Source: Penelope pileata (taxonomy: Eukaryota; Chordata; Aves; Galliformes; Cracidae). From it: a stretch of 64,000 nt of DNA. Location: positions 434,001-498,000 of the forward strand of contig WBMW01005873.1 of NCBI GenBank assembly GCA_013396635.1, written 5' to 3'. The notes below the pieces were generated by a model that saw only the letters and a program-made list of their open reading frames with translations, ran no database searches and was not told the DNA's origin. The translations under genes were made by a program, and so were the position numbers. Positions 37,147 to 47,759 of this stretch are shown here, in pieces (within the stretch, counting starts at the first letter, position 1; each line of letters opens with the position of its first letter).

Positions 37147-39359
37147 AAATGAAGCAGACCCCAACGTGACCTGATGACCATCACGGTGTTTCTCACAACA
37201 CAGGTGCCTTGTCCAGTGCTGGCATCCTCCTATGGAACCAAAACTCGTCAATGTTCCTCCTGGGGAAGGATTTCCAGCCTTGAACTAATGAACCTCTAAG
37301 CATTTTAACTCTGTATGAGCTTGTCTGCAATTCATACATCTGTGCTTTGCTTACAAAGGATACTGGAATGAACAGGCATGGAAACGGCAGCAACTCATCA
37401 TAAATTAGAGAGTGATGACTGTCCATGGAGCTCTTCTGTGACACCACATATCCCATCCCTGCTTCTGGTTGGGAATTCATGTGCTTTCTCTCTTTACCCC
37501 CTCTGATTTCTGAGAAAGTTCAGAGCAAGTTTTATTTTATACCACTGGCAACTGGCTATAAGGAAGGATAAGCCACTATGGGTATGATTCACTGACAAGC
37601 TTATTTTGTCTCCTAAAAATTGATTTAACTATAAAAACAAAGGATAAGACAGCTATTGAACCAGTTAAATGATTTAAAAATCAGGAACTGGGGGTCTGAT
37701 CCATCAACAGGCATCAGCACTGAGATTAAAACTGCAAGAAGTCAAGGACTTTACCTTTATTTTTTTTAAAGCCTGTAAGATGTTATTTACATTTGAGACA
37801 AAGATTAAAGACGCTGTAAAATCTATTGTCCCTGCACTTAGCTGGGGAGCACGGCGGAGGGGAGTCCTGGAGCTGATGCTGCCATTCCTGACACCCTTTT
37901 ATCTTGCTAGTATGAAATACGTTCAGACAATGCAGCAATACTTGGAAAGCTCATTGGGAAGGGTATCAAATCTCTCTGTTGTTTATTCAGTGAAGCTTAA
38001 GTGCATCACTGTTGAGGTTATTCTGTCTCTGGCTCACGTCTTGACTTCCCTGCACCCTTCCTTTGCAAAGCAACCGTCTCAGATGAGACTTTCATTTACC
38101 TGTGTGCTCAAAGCGCTTTGTGCCATTTCACTGTTCAGTACTGTAAATTATTCAATTCACAGCTAAGATTCAAAGCCATAAAAGCAGAGATTTGTAGTTT
38201 TCTACAGTCTGCATATGTTGCAGAGAGACACATTTAGAGAGTCTGGGGAGAATAAACAGTCAGTGATCCGTGCAATTCCTGCTCTCCTGCTGATTTTGCT
38301 GTCCCCTCCTTACCTGTCCTGTTTCATTTCCATCATCCATCTGTTGCATCTTGTTTGCCAGACAGATTGAAAACTTAGAGTGAAAAAAGTTTTTCTTTTT
38401 TCATCATGTCTTGCCCAGCTCTAAGCGTGAAGGATTCTTATCCCCAAGACACGCTCCTCCAGGCTCTGCAATGGGAGTAGAGCTGTGCAGGGACAGCAGC
38501 AACTTTGAGCAGAGAGACTGAGGATTCAGTCCTGTAATCAAGATACTCACAGCATCATCTGGTACATATATATTATTACCCCCTCCTAAATATGGTAAAA
38601 CTTCCAGCAATTACTGTTGATGTAGAGCACCTGGTATCTGAGCAGCAACACAACCCATCTTAAAAGCTCCTGATCACCAGAAGAAGAGGACTGAGCACTT
38701 CTTGAACTTAGAGACTTCTTTTAGAAGTAAAAAGCTGAATGTTCTAATGCTTTCAAAATAATACATCCAAAAGCGTATCTGTTTCAGATGTTTCAAACAT
38801 GTGCCATACCTTATTTTGGAATAATTCTCTTTTCCATTCAGAGCATTACAATAAAAATAAAACACAATCAACAGAAATAAAAAGAGATAGCATGTAATAT
38901 GATGGATGGCACATCATGATACACGGTACACTGGAGTAAATCATATATTAAAGGTGAAACCCATTACTGTCTGGGTAAGGCGTGTTTCTGTACCCAGCTA
39001 TTTACCAATGCCATCTTGCTTCCCAGACCTGATCCACCCTGTACTGATGAGATGACAGAAACACCATCAGTGCTTAATTTCAGATAACCATATCCACTTC
39101 CCATAAAACACATAATTAACTAAAGAAGGAATACTTCTTTAATTAAAGCCAGCTGAAATCAATCAAGCACTGGTTTTGCAGGGTGCTCCTGGTTCTGCTC
39201 TAACTTCCTTGCTTGCTCAGAGCAAAGCTCAGCTGCTGTTTCAATGCTCTCCCTTGCAGACTGTTAAATGAATGACAGAAAATGGTTCAGCAGAGCTGAT
39301 TGAATATAAAAGTCAACACAGGGTGACACGAGAAAAGCTGAAGTGTTTTTCATTTGCAG

Positions 39360-39422
39360 AGATATGCTTCCCACTGGAGGAAGATATTGGAGCAGCACGA
39401 CAAGCCCTGAATTGGGCAGCCA
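39360..39422 (+). other. Exon-like 63-bp interval
   Basis: GTTTTTCATTTGCAG ends at 39359 and is a good acceptor. GTGAGTAA starts at 39423 and is a good donor. The interval is 63 bp, divisible by three, and open in two plus-strand frames. No protein family is recognised in either. Splice-like pairs this short arise by chance in 64 kb, so this is only a candidate micro-exon. Confidence 0.15.
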
Positions 39423-40826
39423 GTGAGTAACCCCAGGTGGGTTTGAGAACTGGTGGGCTGGATCCAGAGGATGCCATGAGAAGAATGACCATGTTTTAGC
39501 ATTTCATTCAGAGACTGGTTGTTGTGTGACAGGCTTCCTTTTGGCAGTGCCTGTGAGACGTGGCACCACTCTGAAGGGATGCTGTGAGCACGCACCATGT
39601 CTCTTAGAACTGGACTGTGCAATCACAGCAAACTTCAACCTGTCAGATCTGGGCAGGTGCCAGCTCAGTTAATGGCAGAAGCATTGCAATCCCAGGGAAA
39701 TTATAGGAACAAAAATAAATTTAAAACATGTAATAACTGAGAATCACATAGGGGAAAAAGGAAAGAAACAGATGTTTGGCTTCATTACCAGCACATGAGA
39801 TAGCTCTGGAAAAAGAAGGCCGGGCAATGCTGAACAGAGACACTGAGGCCTCCCTGCAGGCTCCGGAAGGGGAAAGAGGAATCAGTTCGTAAACTGTCTC
39901 ATCTCTGGGGTGAGAAAAAACAGTTCTCTCGTCTCTGTAGCCCAGCCAGTACCTTGTGCAGGCACTGCAGCCAGCCCAGGGCTGCATGGGGCAGCCACAC
40001 CACTGCAGACATGGATCATACAGGCATGGTCTGTCCTGGCTGCTACGTGGCTGGAGGGCTGCAGAGATGCCCTTCTGGAAACCAAAAGGGAAGATCAAAG
40101 ACAGGCCCGAGCTACTAATAGCACTCTCCAAACCGACTACTTGTTATTATTTTTGTGCTTTATAGTCCAGTACATTACTGTTTGTGTGTGTGATGTTGAG
40201 CAGAACATCTTCTCCTTTTCATCTTATTTGGTGAATTTTCCCCTGGTTGTTTCAGTCCTTTCATTCCCTGAAACAAAGGTTAGGGCTCCCTCATTTTCTC
40301 CTGTTCAGGTGGCATCACGAGCCTTCTTGCTGCATCATGGCTGGATCTCACGCTGACAGCTCTTGAGAACAAAGCACCACTCCAGCTGTGAGTTCAGGCT
40401 CCAGGGATCCACACCACAGAGCACAATTAAACTCACTGAGACGTTACAGCTTTCTAGGGTAGAGGACAGGGTGAGAAGCTGTTGAATGTGAGGGACAGAG
40501 AATGCCCTGAGGTGAGGTGGATGTGTGTCACATCCCTCTTTAATTCCATGGTAAATTTAACCACTGAGCTTTGTCAGGGCATGTAATGCATTTACTATGG
40601 GATGGTACAGAACACCTTCAGGGGTAATCGTGACATAAAGGAATAGAGAAGAACAAAGCAGAATAGGACAGAACATTCTATTCCCAAAATAAAAATTAAA
40701 AAAAACCTTTTTTTCCCAAGGTAGGAAAGAGAGGACTCCAGGAACCAAAAAAAACTACAAGACAAAGATGTTGAAATATTCCATAAGGAAAATATATTAC
40801 AAACTTAAGGAGCCTAATACTAAGGG

Positions 40827-40857
40827 TTTTTTTTTTTGTTTGTTTGTTCTTTTTTTT
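40827..40857 (+). repeat. T-rich / (TTTG)n simple repeat
   Basis: A T run, then GTTTGTTTGTTC, then a further T run. Low-complexity sequence. Confidence 0.9.
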
Positions 40858-42783
40858 AAAAAAGTCCTAACATTAAGGAAAGCAACGGCATCTGAAGAGA
40901 TCAAAACAATGTTAACTCTGCCCCGAGATGAGCACAGGGCGTGTAGTGCAGGGGCTGTGCCACAATATTTGCCACAACTTGTGCCAAGCTCCCCCAGGCT
41001 GTGGCAGGGACACGATGCTGCAAACTGGCGTTGTGGAGGCCTGCCAGGTCCTTGCTCCATGGAGGTGGAAGATGGCTCCTTCCCTGAGTGGGCTGCGTGC
41101 TCCAAATCCCAGCACTACAGCTTAGTGAGCTCCAAATCCCCATCCCTGGGACCAACCCAGCAAGGACACAGCACTTTGTACTCCTGCTGTCATGCCAGCT
41201 CCATGGAGAACCCTGCCTCTTAGTGTCTGGAACACTCCCATGATGGTCCCAGCATCCTGCTCCTGTGCTCCCGCGGGCCTGGTCTCTCAGAGCAGGGCAA
41301 GACATACTTGGAAACCTTTCCCCATGTTACAGACTCCACTTTAGGAGGTCTACTCAGATATGGAGGCAGCAGCACAGAGGAGGCAAATACCTCACACCGA
41401 AGTCTTGCATAAACACAGATGTAAACTCTCCTCTTTTTCTTGTCTCAGCCAAGTCAACATTCCCCTCCTCCCTTGCCAGCAGGGCCAACCCCTTTCGGCC
41501 TGCACAGCTGCAGAGAACACAAGCCTTTATCTCCAAGCTGCAGAGGGACAGCTGCTCTGCTCCCTACAGCAAGCCTGCTGCTCTCAGCTGAGCACACCTC
41601 ACCATCCCCCCTCCCAACAGAAGGGACCCGCAAGGCCTTTTGCTCCTGTGCTCCCTGTTTTTCCTCACAGTAGAGGAAGAGAGGAGAAACCCGCTGAGTG
41701 CACTGAAGGAACCAGAATCTCCTCATTCCGGACTGTGGCCCCAGGGCCTCCAGTTTCTGAAGGGGATCATTCTGCATGCTTTTTGATCTGACTTGGACTT
41801 TCTCCCAGGACTCCCTGGGAGAAGACTTCATGAGAAGACTTTGGCTAGTAATATTTTCCCAGCATCAGGACTCCAATGCAGAAAAAGATAGGATCAGCGC
41901 TGTGTGGGATTCAGCAACAAGCACACACAATCATCTTACTCTCTTAGGCATGTGGGATGCACTGGTGTGCAAGTTTGTCCTGCTGTTAGCCTGGCATTTT
42001 GTCCCTGTTCAGCTTTAAAGCATAATATTATGTCACAACTGTTATATGCCCGAAGGTATCTTTCTGCTTTTCTTTTGTCTTTTCTCAGTCTGTTTTCTCA
42101 CTTTGGTGCAGAATGTGGCTTTTTGCATCTACACAAGACAAACTTTACATTTCATTTGAGTCAAAGTCCATAGGTCTTAACTGGTGCATCTCCTCTACTG
42201 AGAAAGAAGAAACAAAGATCTTCGACCAGCAGCGGGATTCTCCTCTTCTAGGTGCCCACAGATACACAAAACAACATGACTTAGCTCCCCTTTTACATTT
42301 TGAACATGGCACAGGAGAGTTGGAGCGAGAGCTCTGAGCACAAGATCCCTCCACCTGGTCTGTATAATACAGCACCGTGTCTTCCTTCATGTTCAAAGAA
42401 AAAAGAGCAGCTCTCTGTGAGGGACAGAATCTCTCATAGCATTCAGCATCCAGCATTATTAAAAAGTTAGCTTCCTTGGACAGCATCTTATCCCTCAGGC
42501 TTCTAGCTATTGAAAAGCAAAGTTCTGGCTCTGCCTGGCCAGGGAGGAGACATCCCCACTTTGCTGCAGACCCTGTTAGAGACATCACACACATCTGGCT
42601 TCTGTACTAACAGCTTTGGGAGACAAAGACCTCTGTGTACGGGCCAACACCCGGCACATTTCTGAGCACTCAGTCATGAAATAACATCCGTCCACAAAAA
42701 GAGCCTGAGGGGGCCGTTTTAATGATTTTTTAAACCAAAACGGAGCTTGCACCATCTGTCCTGCTGACAGGTTCACTGAGGGG

Positions 42784-43346
42784 AGGGAGGTGATTCTGCC
42801 CCTCTACTCTGCTCTAGTGAGACCTCACCTGGAGTATTGTGTCCAGTTCTGGGGCCCCCAACACAAGAAGGATGTGGAGCTGTTGGAGCGGGTCCAGAGG
42901 AGGGCCACGAGGATGATCCGAGGGCTGGAGCACCTCCCCTACGAGGACAGGCTGAGAGAGTTAGGACTCTTCAGCCTGGAAAAGAGAAGGCTGTGGGGGG
43001 ACCTGATAGCAGCCTTCCAGGACCTGAAGGGGGCCTACAGGAAAGCTGGGGAGGGGCTTTTTACAAGGATAGATCATGACAGAACAAGGGGTAATGGTTA
43101 TAAACTGGAAGAGGGTAGATTTAGACTGGATATAAGGAAGAAATTCTTCACTGTGAGGGTGGTGAGACACTGGAACAGGTTGCCCAGGGAAGTCGTTGAT
43201 GCCCCCTCCCTGGAAGTATTCAAAGCCAGGCTGGATGGGGCTTTGGGCAACCTGGTCTAGTGGGCGGTGTCCTTGCCCATGGCAGGGGGGTTGGAACAAG
43301 ATGATCTCTAAGGTCCCTTCCAACCTGAACCATTCTATGATTCTAT
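42784..43346 (+). mobile_element. CR1 non-LTR retrotransposon, 5'-truncated, plus strand
   Basis: Begins abruptly inside ORF2 at AGGGAGGTGATTCTGCCCCT. It runs through the ORF2 stop at 43258-43260 and a short 3' UTR (GGGGGGTTGGAACAAGATGATC, then AAGGTCCCTTCCAACC), and ends in CCATTCTATGATTCTATA, the CR1 terminal octamer repeat. There is no poly-A. It is the best preserved CR1 in the window. The start matches the typical CR1 'ACTAGGGAGGTGATTGTCCC' position, so the 5' truncation point is close to 42784. No target-site duplication was seen, as is usual for CR1. Confidence 0.96.
42790..43260 (+). pseudogene. CR1 ORF2 C-terminal fragment, frame intact
   Basis: 156 codons with no stop, ending at the natural TAG. 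Visible segments in order: LVRPHLEYCVQFWGPQ near residues 9-24, LLERVQRRATRMIRGLEH near 31-48, LRELGLFSLEKRRLWGDLIA near 55-74, DRTRGNGYKLEEGRFRLD near 97-114, KKFFTVRVVRHWNRLPREVV near 117-136, and DAPSLEVFKARLDGALGNLV at the end. This is the post-catalytic tail of the CR1 ORF2 polyprotein. The endonuclease and the reverse transcriptase catalytic motifs are missing, so it cannot act. Apparent initiation at 42790 is a frame artefact; the real start lay far upstream in the parent element. The uninterrupted frame indicates a fairly recent insertion and not host use. Confidence 0.93.
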
Positions 43347-45088
43347 ATCCATGGTTTGCCAGCTGGGTTTCACGCTTTCACTGGTGAATCCTGCCTGTGA
43401 ATGGGATTTTTGTCTCCTGGGACAAAGGTGCCCAGTGCTTCAGTTGAAGATAACACAGAGATTCTCCCATGTCTATAATCATTAAGAAGACTTGGACCTC
43501 ATTTTCCTCTAAGTGTTGAATTTTTCTTTTGCCCTGATCAATTCCAGTTAGAATCATCACTACTTTCCAAGAACCCAAAAATCATCCTTGTACTTTTCAT
43601 TGAGGAGAGCAAATTTTTATACCTCTCTTCTGATTCAGTGCCACTCTATTGTTCCAAGCAGCCAAACACTTTTCCCAAAGTGTCTCAGGGTAAGGAGACC
43701 ATCATTTCACAAACTAAGTTCCCAGTAGCTGAAATGCTGAATGTCAGTACAATTTACAGCAATTAAGACTGTAAGTGGCAGACTCTTCAGAGGGTGCTGC
43801 TATCATTTTCTTGCCTCCAAGATACTCTTTGATTTATAATTAACATCTAGGATCTACAATGATCTACTGTCACAATTGTGCATGTGCTTTTATGCCCTGT
43901 TCTTTAGCAGACTTCGCTGCCCAACTGATGAATCCTACATTATTAACAACAACATCCATGACATATCACCCAGGAACAGAAAGCTGTTTTCTTGATCTGA
44001 TGCCAGATTTTAGAATTTTTAGTGCCTGGGAGCCCAGTGTATGAATGGAAGAGTCAGCAAAGATGCACTTCTCAACATTTTATGGGACGAAACTCCACCA
44101 CAGCTCAAATTCAGTAACTGTCTTTCTAACATCAGCTTATCTGTGTGCGATGACCAGAGACCTCTATCCCACTGCCCCTCTCCTGCTTTGGTGCACTAAT
44201 GGGTCTCCGTTCACTGTGTTACAATGCAGTAGAGGAAAAACCTCCTCTTGGCTTCTCCTTTCACTTACAGGACAAAAAAAAAATAAAATAAACCTTTAGA
44301 TGAAAGAGTCAACCAAGGCCTTTAGTGTAAGTGATACCATTCAAGATTTCTGCAGGGAGAAAAATTGGTCCAATGATTACATTGAAGAGCACCTCAGAGA
44401 AAGAGGATGGAATAATCTGAGAAATGAAGATTGAGGGTAGTACCTGACACTTATTCTTGCATTATAGCCCATGGGACAGAAGGCACAAATACAGTCAATT
44501 ACCTGTGAGATGTCTCTTCTTCCCAGAACTTCTAAGATACTGGCAGTACAATGAGATGAATGAAAGATTCTCCCTCTCTGCCTTCAGAGGGCTGAGTAAT
44601 AATTTGCATGCTTCCTTGTGCAGCAATACTTTAGCCAATATTTATAGAACAATGCAGTGAAGCGGCTTCAAATTTGTTCCCTATTTGATAATAAATAAAG
44701 ATGAAATTCAGATTTCTACTTGCCTTTAAAACTGCCTAATCTTCTACTTTTACATGATTTCAGCCTGAGTAATTTAGTACCATAAGAATCTTGCCCCAGA
44801 CACGAGGTCTCAAAACATCTGGAGGGGAAAACTGAAAAGCAGGAAAGTTTTCCTGTGCAATATGCACATGGCACATCCAGACATTTTGCCAAGACAGGTC
44901 AAAACCCAGAGACAAAGCTTATTTCACATCCCTGTTACTGACAAAGATACAATTAATAAGGTGCAAATTATTTACTGCTTTGGCAGAAGTCTACAGCCCT
45001 TCATGCTTTCTAATTTCTTTGCTCTGTGCTGCATTCAGCAGTTTCAACAGGACCCATGTGTTTCTTCTGCTTCTTTTCTCTTCTTTAG

Positions 45089-45196
45089 GACTAAAACAAT
45101 TCCTGCAGCCCAAGCACTCGGGTGACACTTGGATATGACAGCCACAGCTACGGGAACAGAAGAGAATTGAATTCATTTATTTTCCTTCAACACCAA
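45089..45196 (+). ncRNA. Candidate non-coding exon with strong splice sites
   Basis: A long pyrimidine tract (TTCTTCTGCTTCTTTTCTC then TTCTTTAG) ends at 45088 and is one of the best acceptors seen. The donor CAA/GTAAGTGT follows 45196. The 108-bp interval has stops in all three plus-strand frames, so it would be a lncRNA or 5' UTR exon and not coding sequence. No partner exon, promoter or poly-A site was linked to it. A chance pair cannot be excluded. Confidence 0.25.
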
Positions 45197-45871
45197 GTAA
45201 GTGTTTCCTGCTCTTCTGTTACATTCTATGCTCATTACTCCAGCTTCAGGCTTCTCACTCACTGGCTGCATCTGTGAGCGTGCTGAACTGTGGGAATAAA
45301 GCAGAAGTTCATCAGCACTGAAAGGTGCTTTTAGCAGCAATTATGTTTTAATATACCACGTTGTCTCCATCATTAGAGGCTATCCAGCACCCAGCTCAGG
45401 TTCCTCCACCTCCTTCTGTTCTGCCCTCAGGGAGCGAACTACAAGGGATCTCACCGCACCCTCCCCCTCTCCAAGCCACTCATTAAATCACATTTTGTTC
45501 CTCTGAAGGGAACAAAACTAGTCAAATACAAAAGGAATTTTATGTCACCACTTTTTTCCTGACAGAAATAGATAAATCCATTCTATTTCTCATCTGAAAT
45601 TTAAATCTTATCTTCAGCTAAAGAAAAGGCTCCAACATGAGCAGGGTTATCTGCACCACTCCACTGAGGTGGCCATGTCAGTCAAAGTTAGCAACCTTTC
45701 CTGAAAAGGCTGAAGTTGGGCAAACTGAAGGAAAAAACCGCAGAGCTGCTACACACAGAACCTGAGCACTGTAATGCAAATAAATCTCAATTTCCAGGCG
45801 CTGTGTACCAGACCATGAGGCCCCAGCCCATCACATCACAGCAGCATGGCTCTCCATCTCACCAGCTGTGC

Positions 45872-45897
45872 CGCCGACCTTTGGGCCGCAGACGTCG
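45872..45897. promoter_or_regulatory. Local CpG cluster with a GACGTC core
   Basis: Five CpG dinucleotides fall in 26 bases (CCGCCGACC, GGCCGCAG, GACGTCGTC) in a region where CpG is otherwise sparse. GACGTC is a CREB/ATF-type core. Retained CpG suggests an unmethylated or constrained site, or simply young sequence. It is far too short for a CpG island. Confidence 0.3.
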
Positions 45898-47584
45898 TCA
45901 CATTAGCTGAGCAACCACATTATCCATCACCACGACCATAATTGAAGGGTAGCAGTCAGCGATGCTCTCCCTGACTTTATTTAGATTCATTGCAGGTGGA
46001 TCTGTGTAACCCAGGGTCTCCTTCCCCAGTGAAGGTATCATTTTATATATGCCATTGTATTTCTTTTGTTTCATCCCAAGCTTGATTAACATGCTAACAT
46101 CTCTCAAAAACACTCCAAGAAAAGCCAGAAAATGAAGCTTTTAGCCTCAGTCTATTTGAGGTAGTTAGTTCCCTCTGGGTAGATAATAGACCATTAAAGC
46201 TCCCCAGCATGAGTTAACCTTTACTGAAGCAGCGGGCACATAGCAGGAAGCAGCTGCAGCAACAAGGCTACGGACACCCTCCCCTGTGCAGCTCTCCTGC
46301 AGCCTGACGAGCAGTCTGTCTGAGCTGGGGGCTCTGCCTCCAGCCCCTGAGATGCTCAGGTGCCATCTGGACCTCAGCAACACCAGCCCAGAGGGAAGGG
46401 CTGATTCGTTAGTCAACATCTTCACCTCTTTAAACCCTTCTTCCCCCTCTCTGAACCAATAGCTTGGATCTCATTCCTTACGGTATTTCTCTAGGAACTG
46501 TCCATTTTTAATACAGTGTTTCTACTTGCTTGACAGTAACACTGACAGCAGAGAAAAGAGCACAGAAATGGAAACAATATACAGCCTAATCCAAAATGCA
46601 TCGGAATTAATGGAAAAGTATCTACGGGCTGCGTTAGCTCTGGCTCAGGACAGGGGGTCAAGGGATTCTGGCAGCCATGAGCTGTTTTTAAAGCATCTCC
46701 TATGGCACCTGAGAGGACCCTGCTATGGTATCTAAAGAAAGGCAGCAAGCAGCTCACCCTGCATGCTGCTTAGGATTGCAAGGACTTAATCTCCTTTATA
46801 GATATGGGAGAGGAAATTGTGTCACAATTGAAATAAGGTTAAACACCGCAGCTCCAGTCCACAGACAGCAAATGGAGCCAGGACCTAGCACTGGTGGGTG
46901 GCAGCACACATGAACCCGTCCTCCCTGCAGAGCTCAGACACCACTCAGCACTCATTCACAACGAGGAGAAATGCATTCTGCCCTCAGCTCTGCCCTAGCA
47001 CCTTGTGTGCAGCATTCAGGCTCCCAGGCCTCAGTCCACCTGCACAAAGAGAACCTTTGCTGTACGTTCACCTCTACAGCCTCTTTAGGCTGGTATCACT
47101 TTAGGACCAAACTGCTTCTAAGTTTGGAATGTAGAAAGTACTTTTGCTCAGGACTCAGTATTGACAAAGGCCTCTACATGCTGTTACAGCAGAGATATTG
47201 TATAATAAGAATATTTAGTTAAGGAGAAATGCTGGATAACTTTCTTACTCTCTACTGATTGGCTGCAAATCTAATGCAAGACATTTCTCAAACACTATGA
47301 GCAAAACGTAAGCAGACACTCCTTCATTTACATTTTCATACCTGTGCATACTCCAGTACTTTGTCAGGACTGGGTCATGGCACGTTGATGAGTACCCGTG
47401 TAGTAATCAGTAAGCACCCACAACACGATACTCCAGAAGAGGACTGCAGTTTCATCACTGCACTCAATCAAGACCTAATTGCAGAAGTCATTAATCTTAA
47501 AACAGCTGTAGCAGAAAAAGTCCCAAATTCTCACAACTGCACAGCTCCTCACCTCCAGCCGTGCCATTTGTCTCATCTGGAGCT

Positions 47585-47745
47585 CTGCCTGGCTGGCCTT
47601 TATCTACGCCTGGGGCAACCCCACCCCAGGTCCACCCCTTCTGCTGACAGGTGCAAGTGGTCTGCCAGTCCTTCCTGGCCAGCCATGCTCCTCCACTATG
47701 TGCTCAGTCACCAGTTCATGCTGTGACCTAACAGCTGCCCTACAG
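47585..47745 (+). repeat. Unnamed interspersed repeat, copy C
   Basis: The third copy of the family at 4985-5129 and 35183-35343. It reads CCTGGGGCAACCCCACCCC, AGGTCCACCCCTTC, GACAGGTGCAAGTGGTCTGCC, CTTCCTGGCCAGCCATGC, TATGTGCTCAGTCACCAGTT then CATGCTGTGACCTAACAG, and TGCCCTACAGC. Compared with copy B, the short GTGGGGGGCA stretch is missing and replaced by GACAGGTGC. It may extend upstream to about 47530. Family not recognised. Confidence 0.6.
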
Positions 47746-47759
47746 CAGCTCCTATACTC

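Larger units (their letters stand above)
37150..42780. other. Unique non-coding sequence
   Basis: No gene recognised. The 39.7-41.8 kb part is GC-richer and open in several frames on both strands (up to 151 codons at 40768-41223). The overlapping frames and lack of recognisable domains argue against coding. A T/TTTG-rich stretch lies at 40827-40857. Confidence 0.55.
43350..47580. other. Unique non-coding sequence
   Basis: No gene recognised. It contains an exon-like interval at 45089-45196 and a CpG cluster at 45872-45897. Other open frames are short and anonymous. Confidence 0.6.

Noticed and set aside
37780..38166. 128-codon plus-strand frame with hydrophobic stretches
   Set aside because: No family resemblance. 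Single-exon with no promoter or splice context that I can defend.
40768..41831. Cluster of overlapping frames of 100-151 codons on both strands
   Set aside because: Many frames are open at once, with low-complexity Pro/Ser/Cys-rich translations and no known motif; a GC effect.
42145..42594. 149-codon minus-strand frame next to the CR1
   Set aside because: Not CR1 and not recognisable. It ends outside the element and shows no homologous motif.
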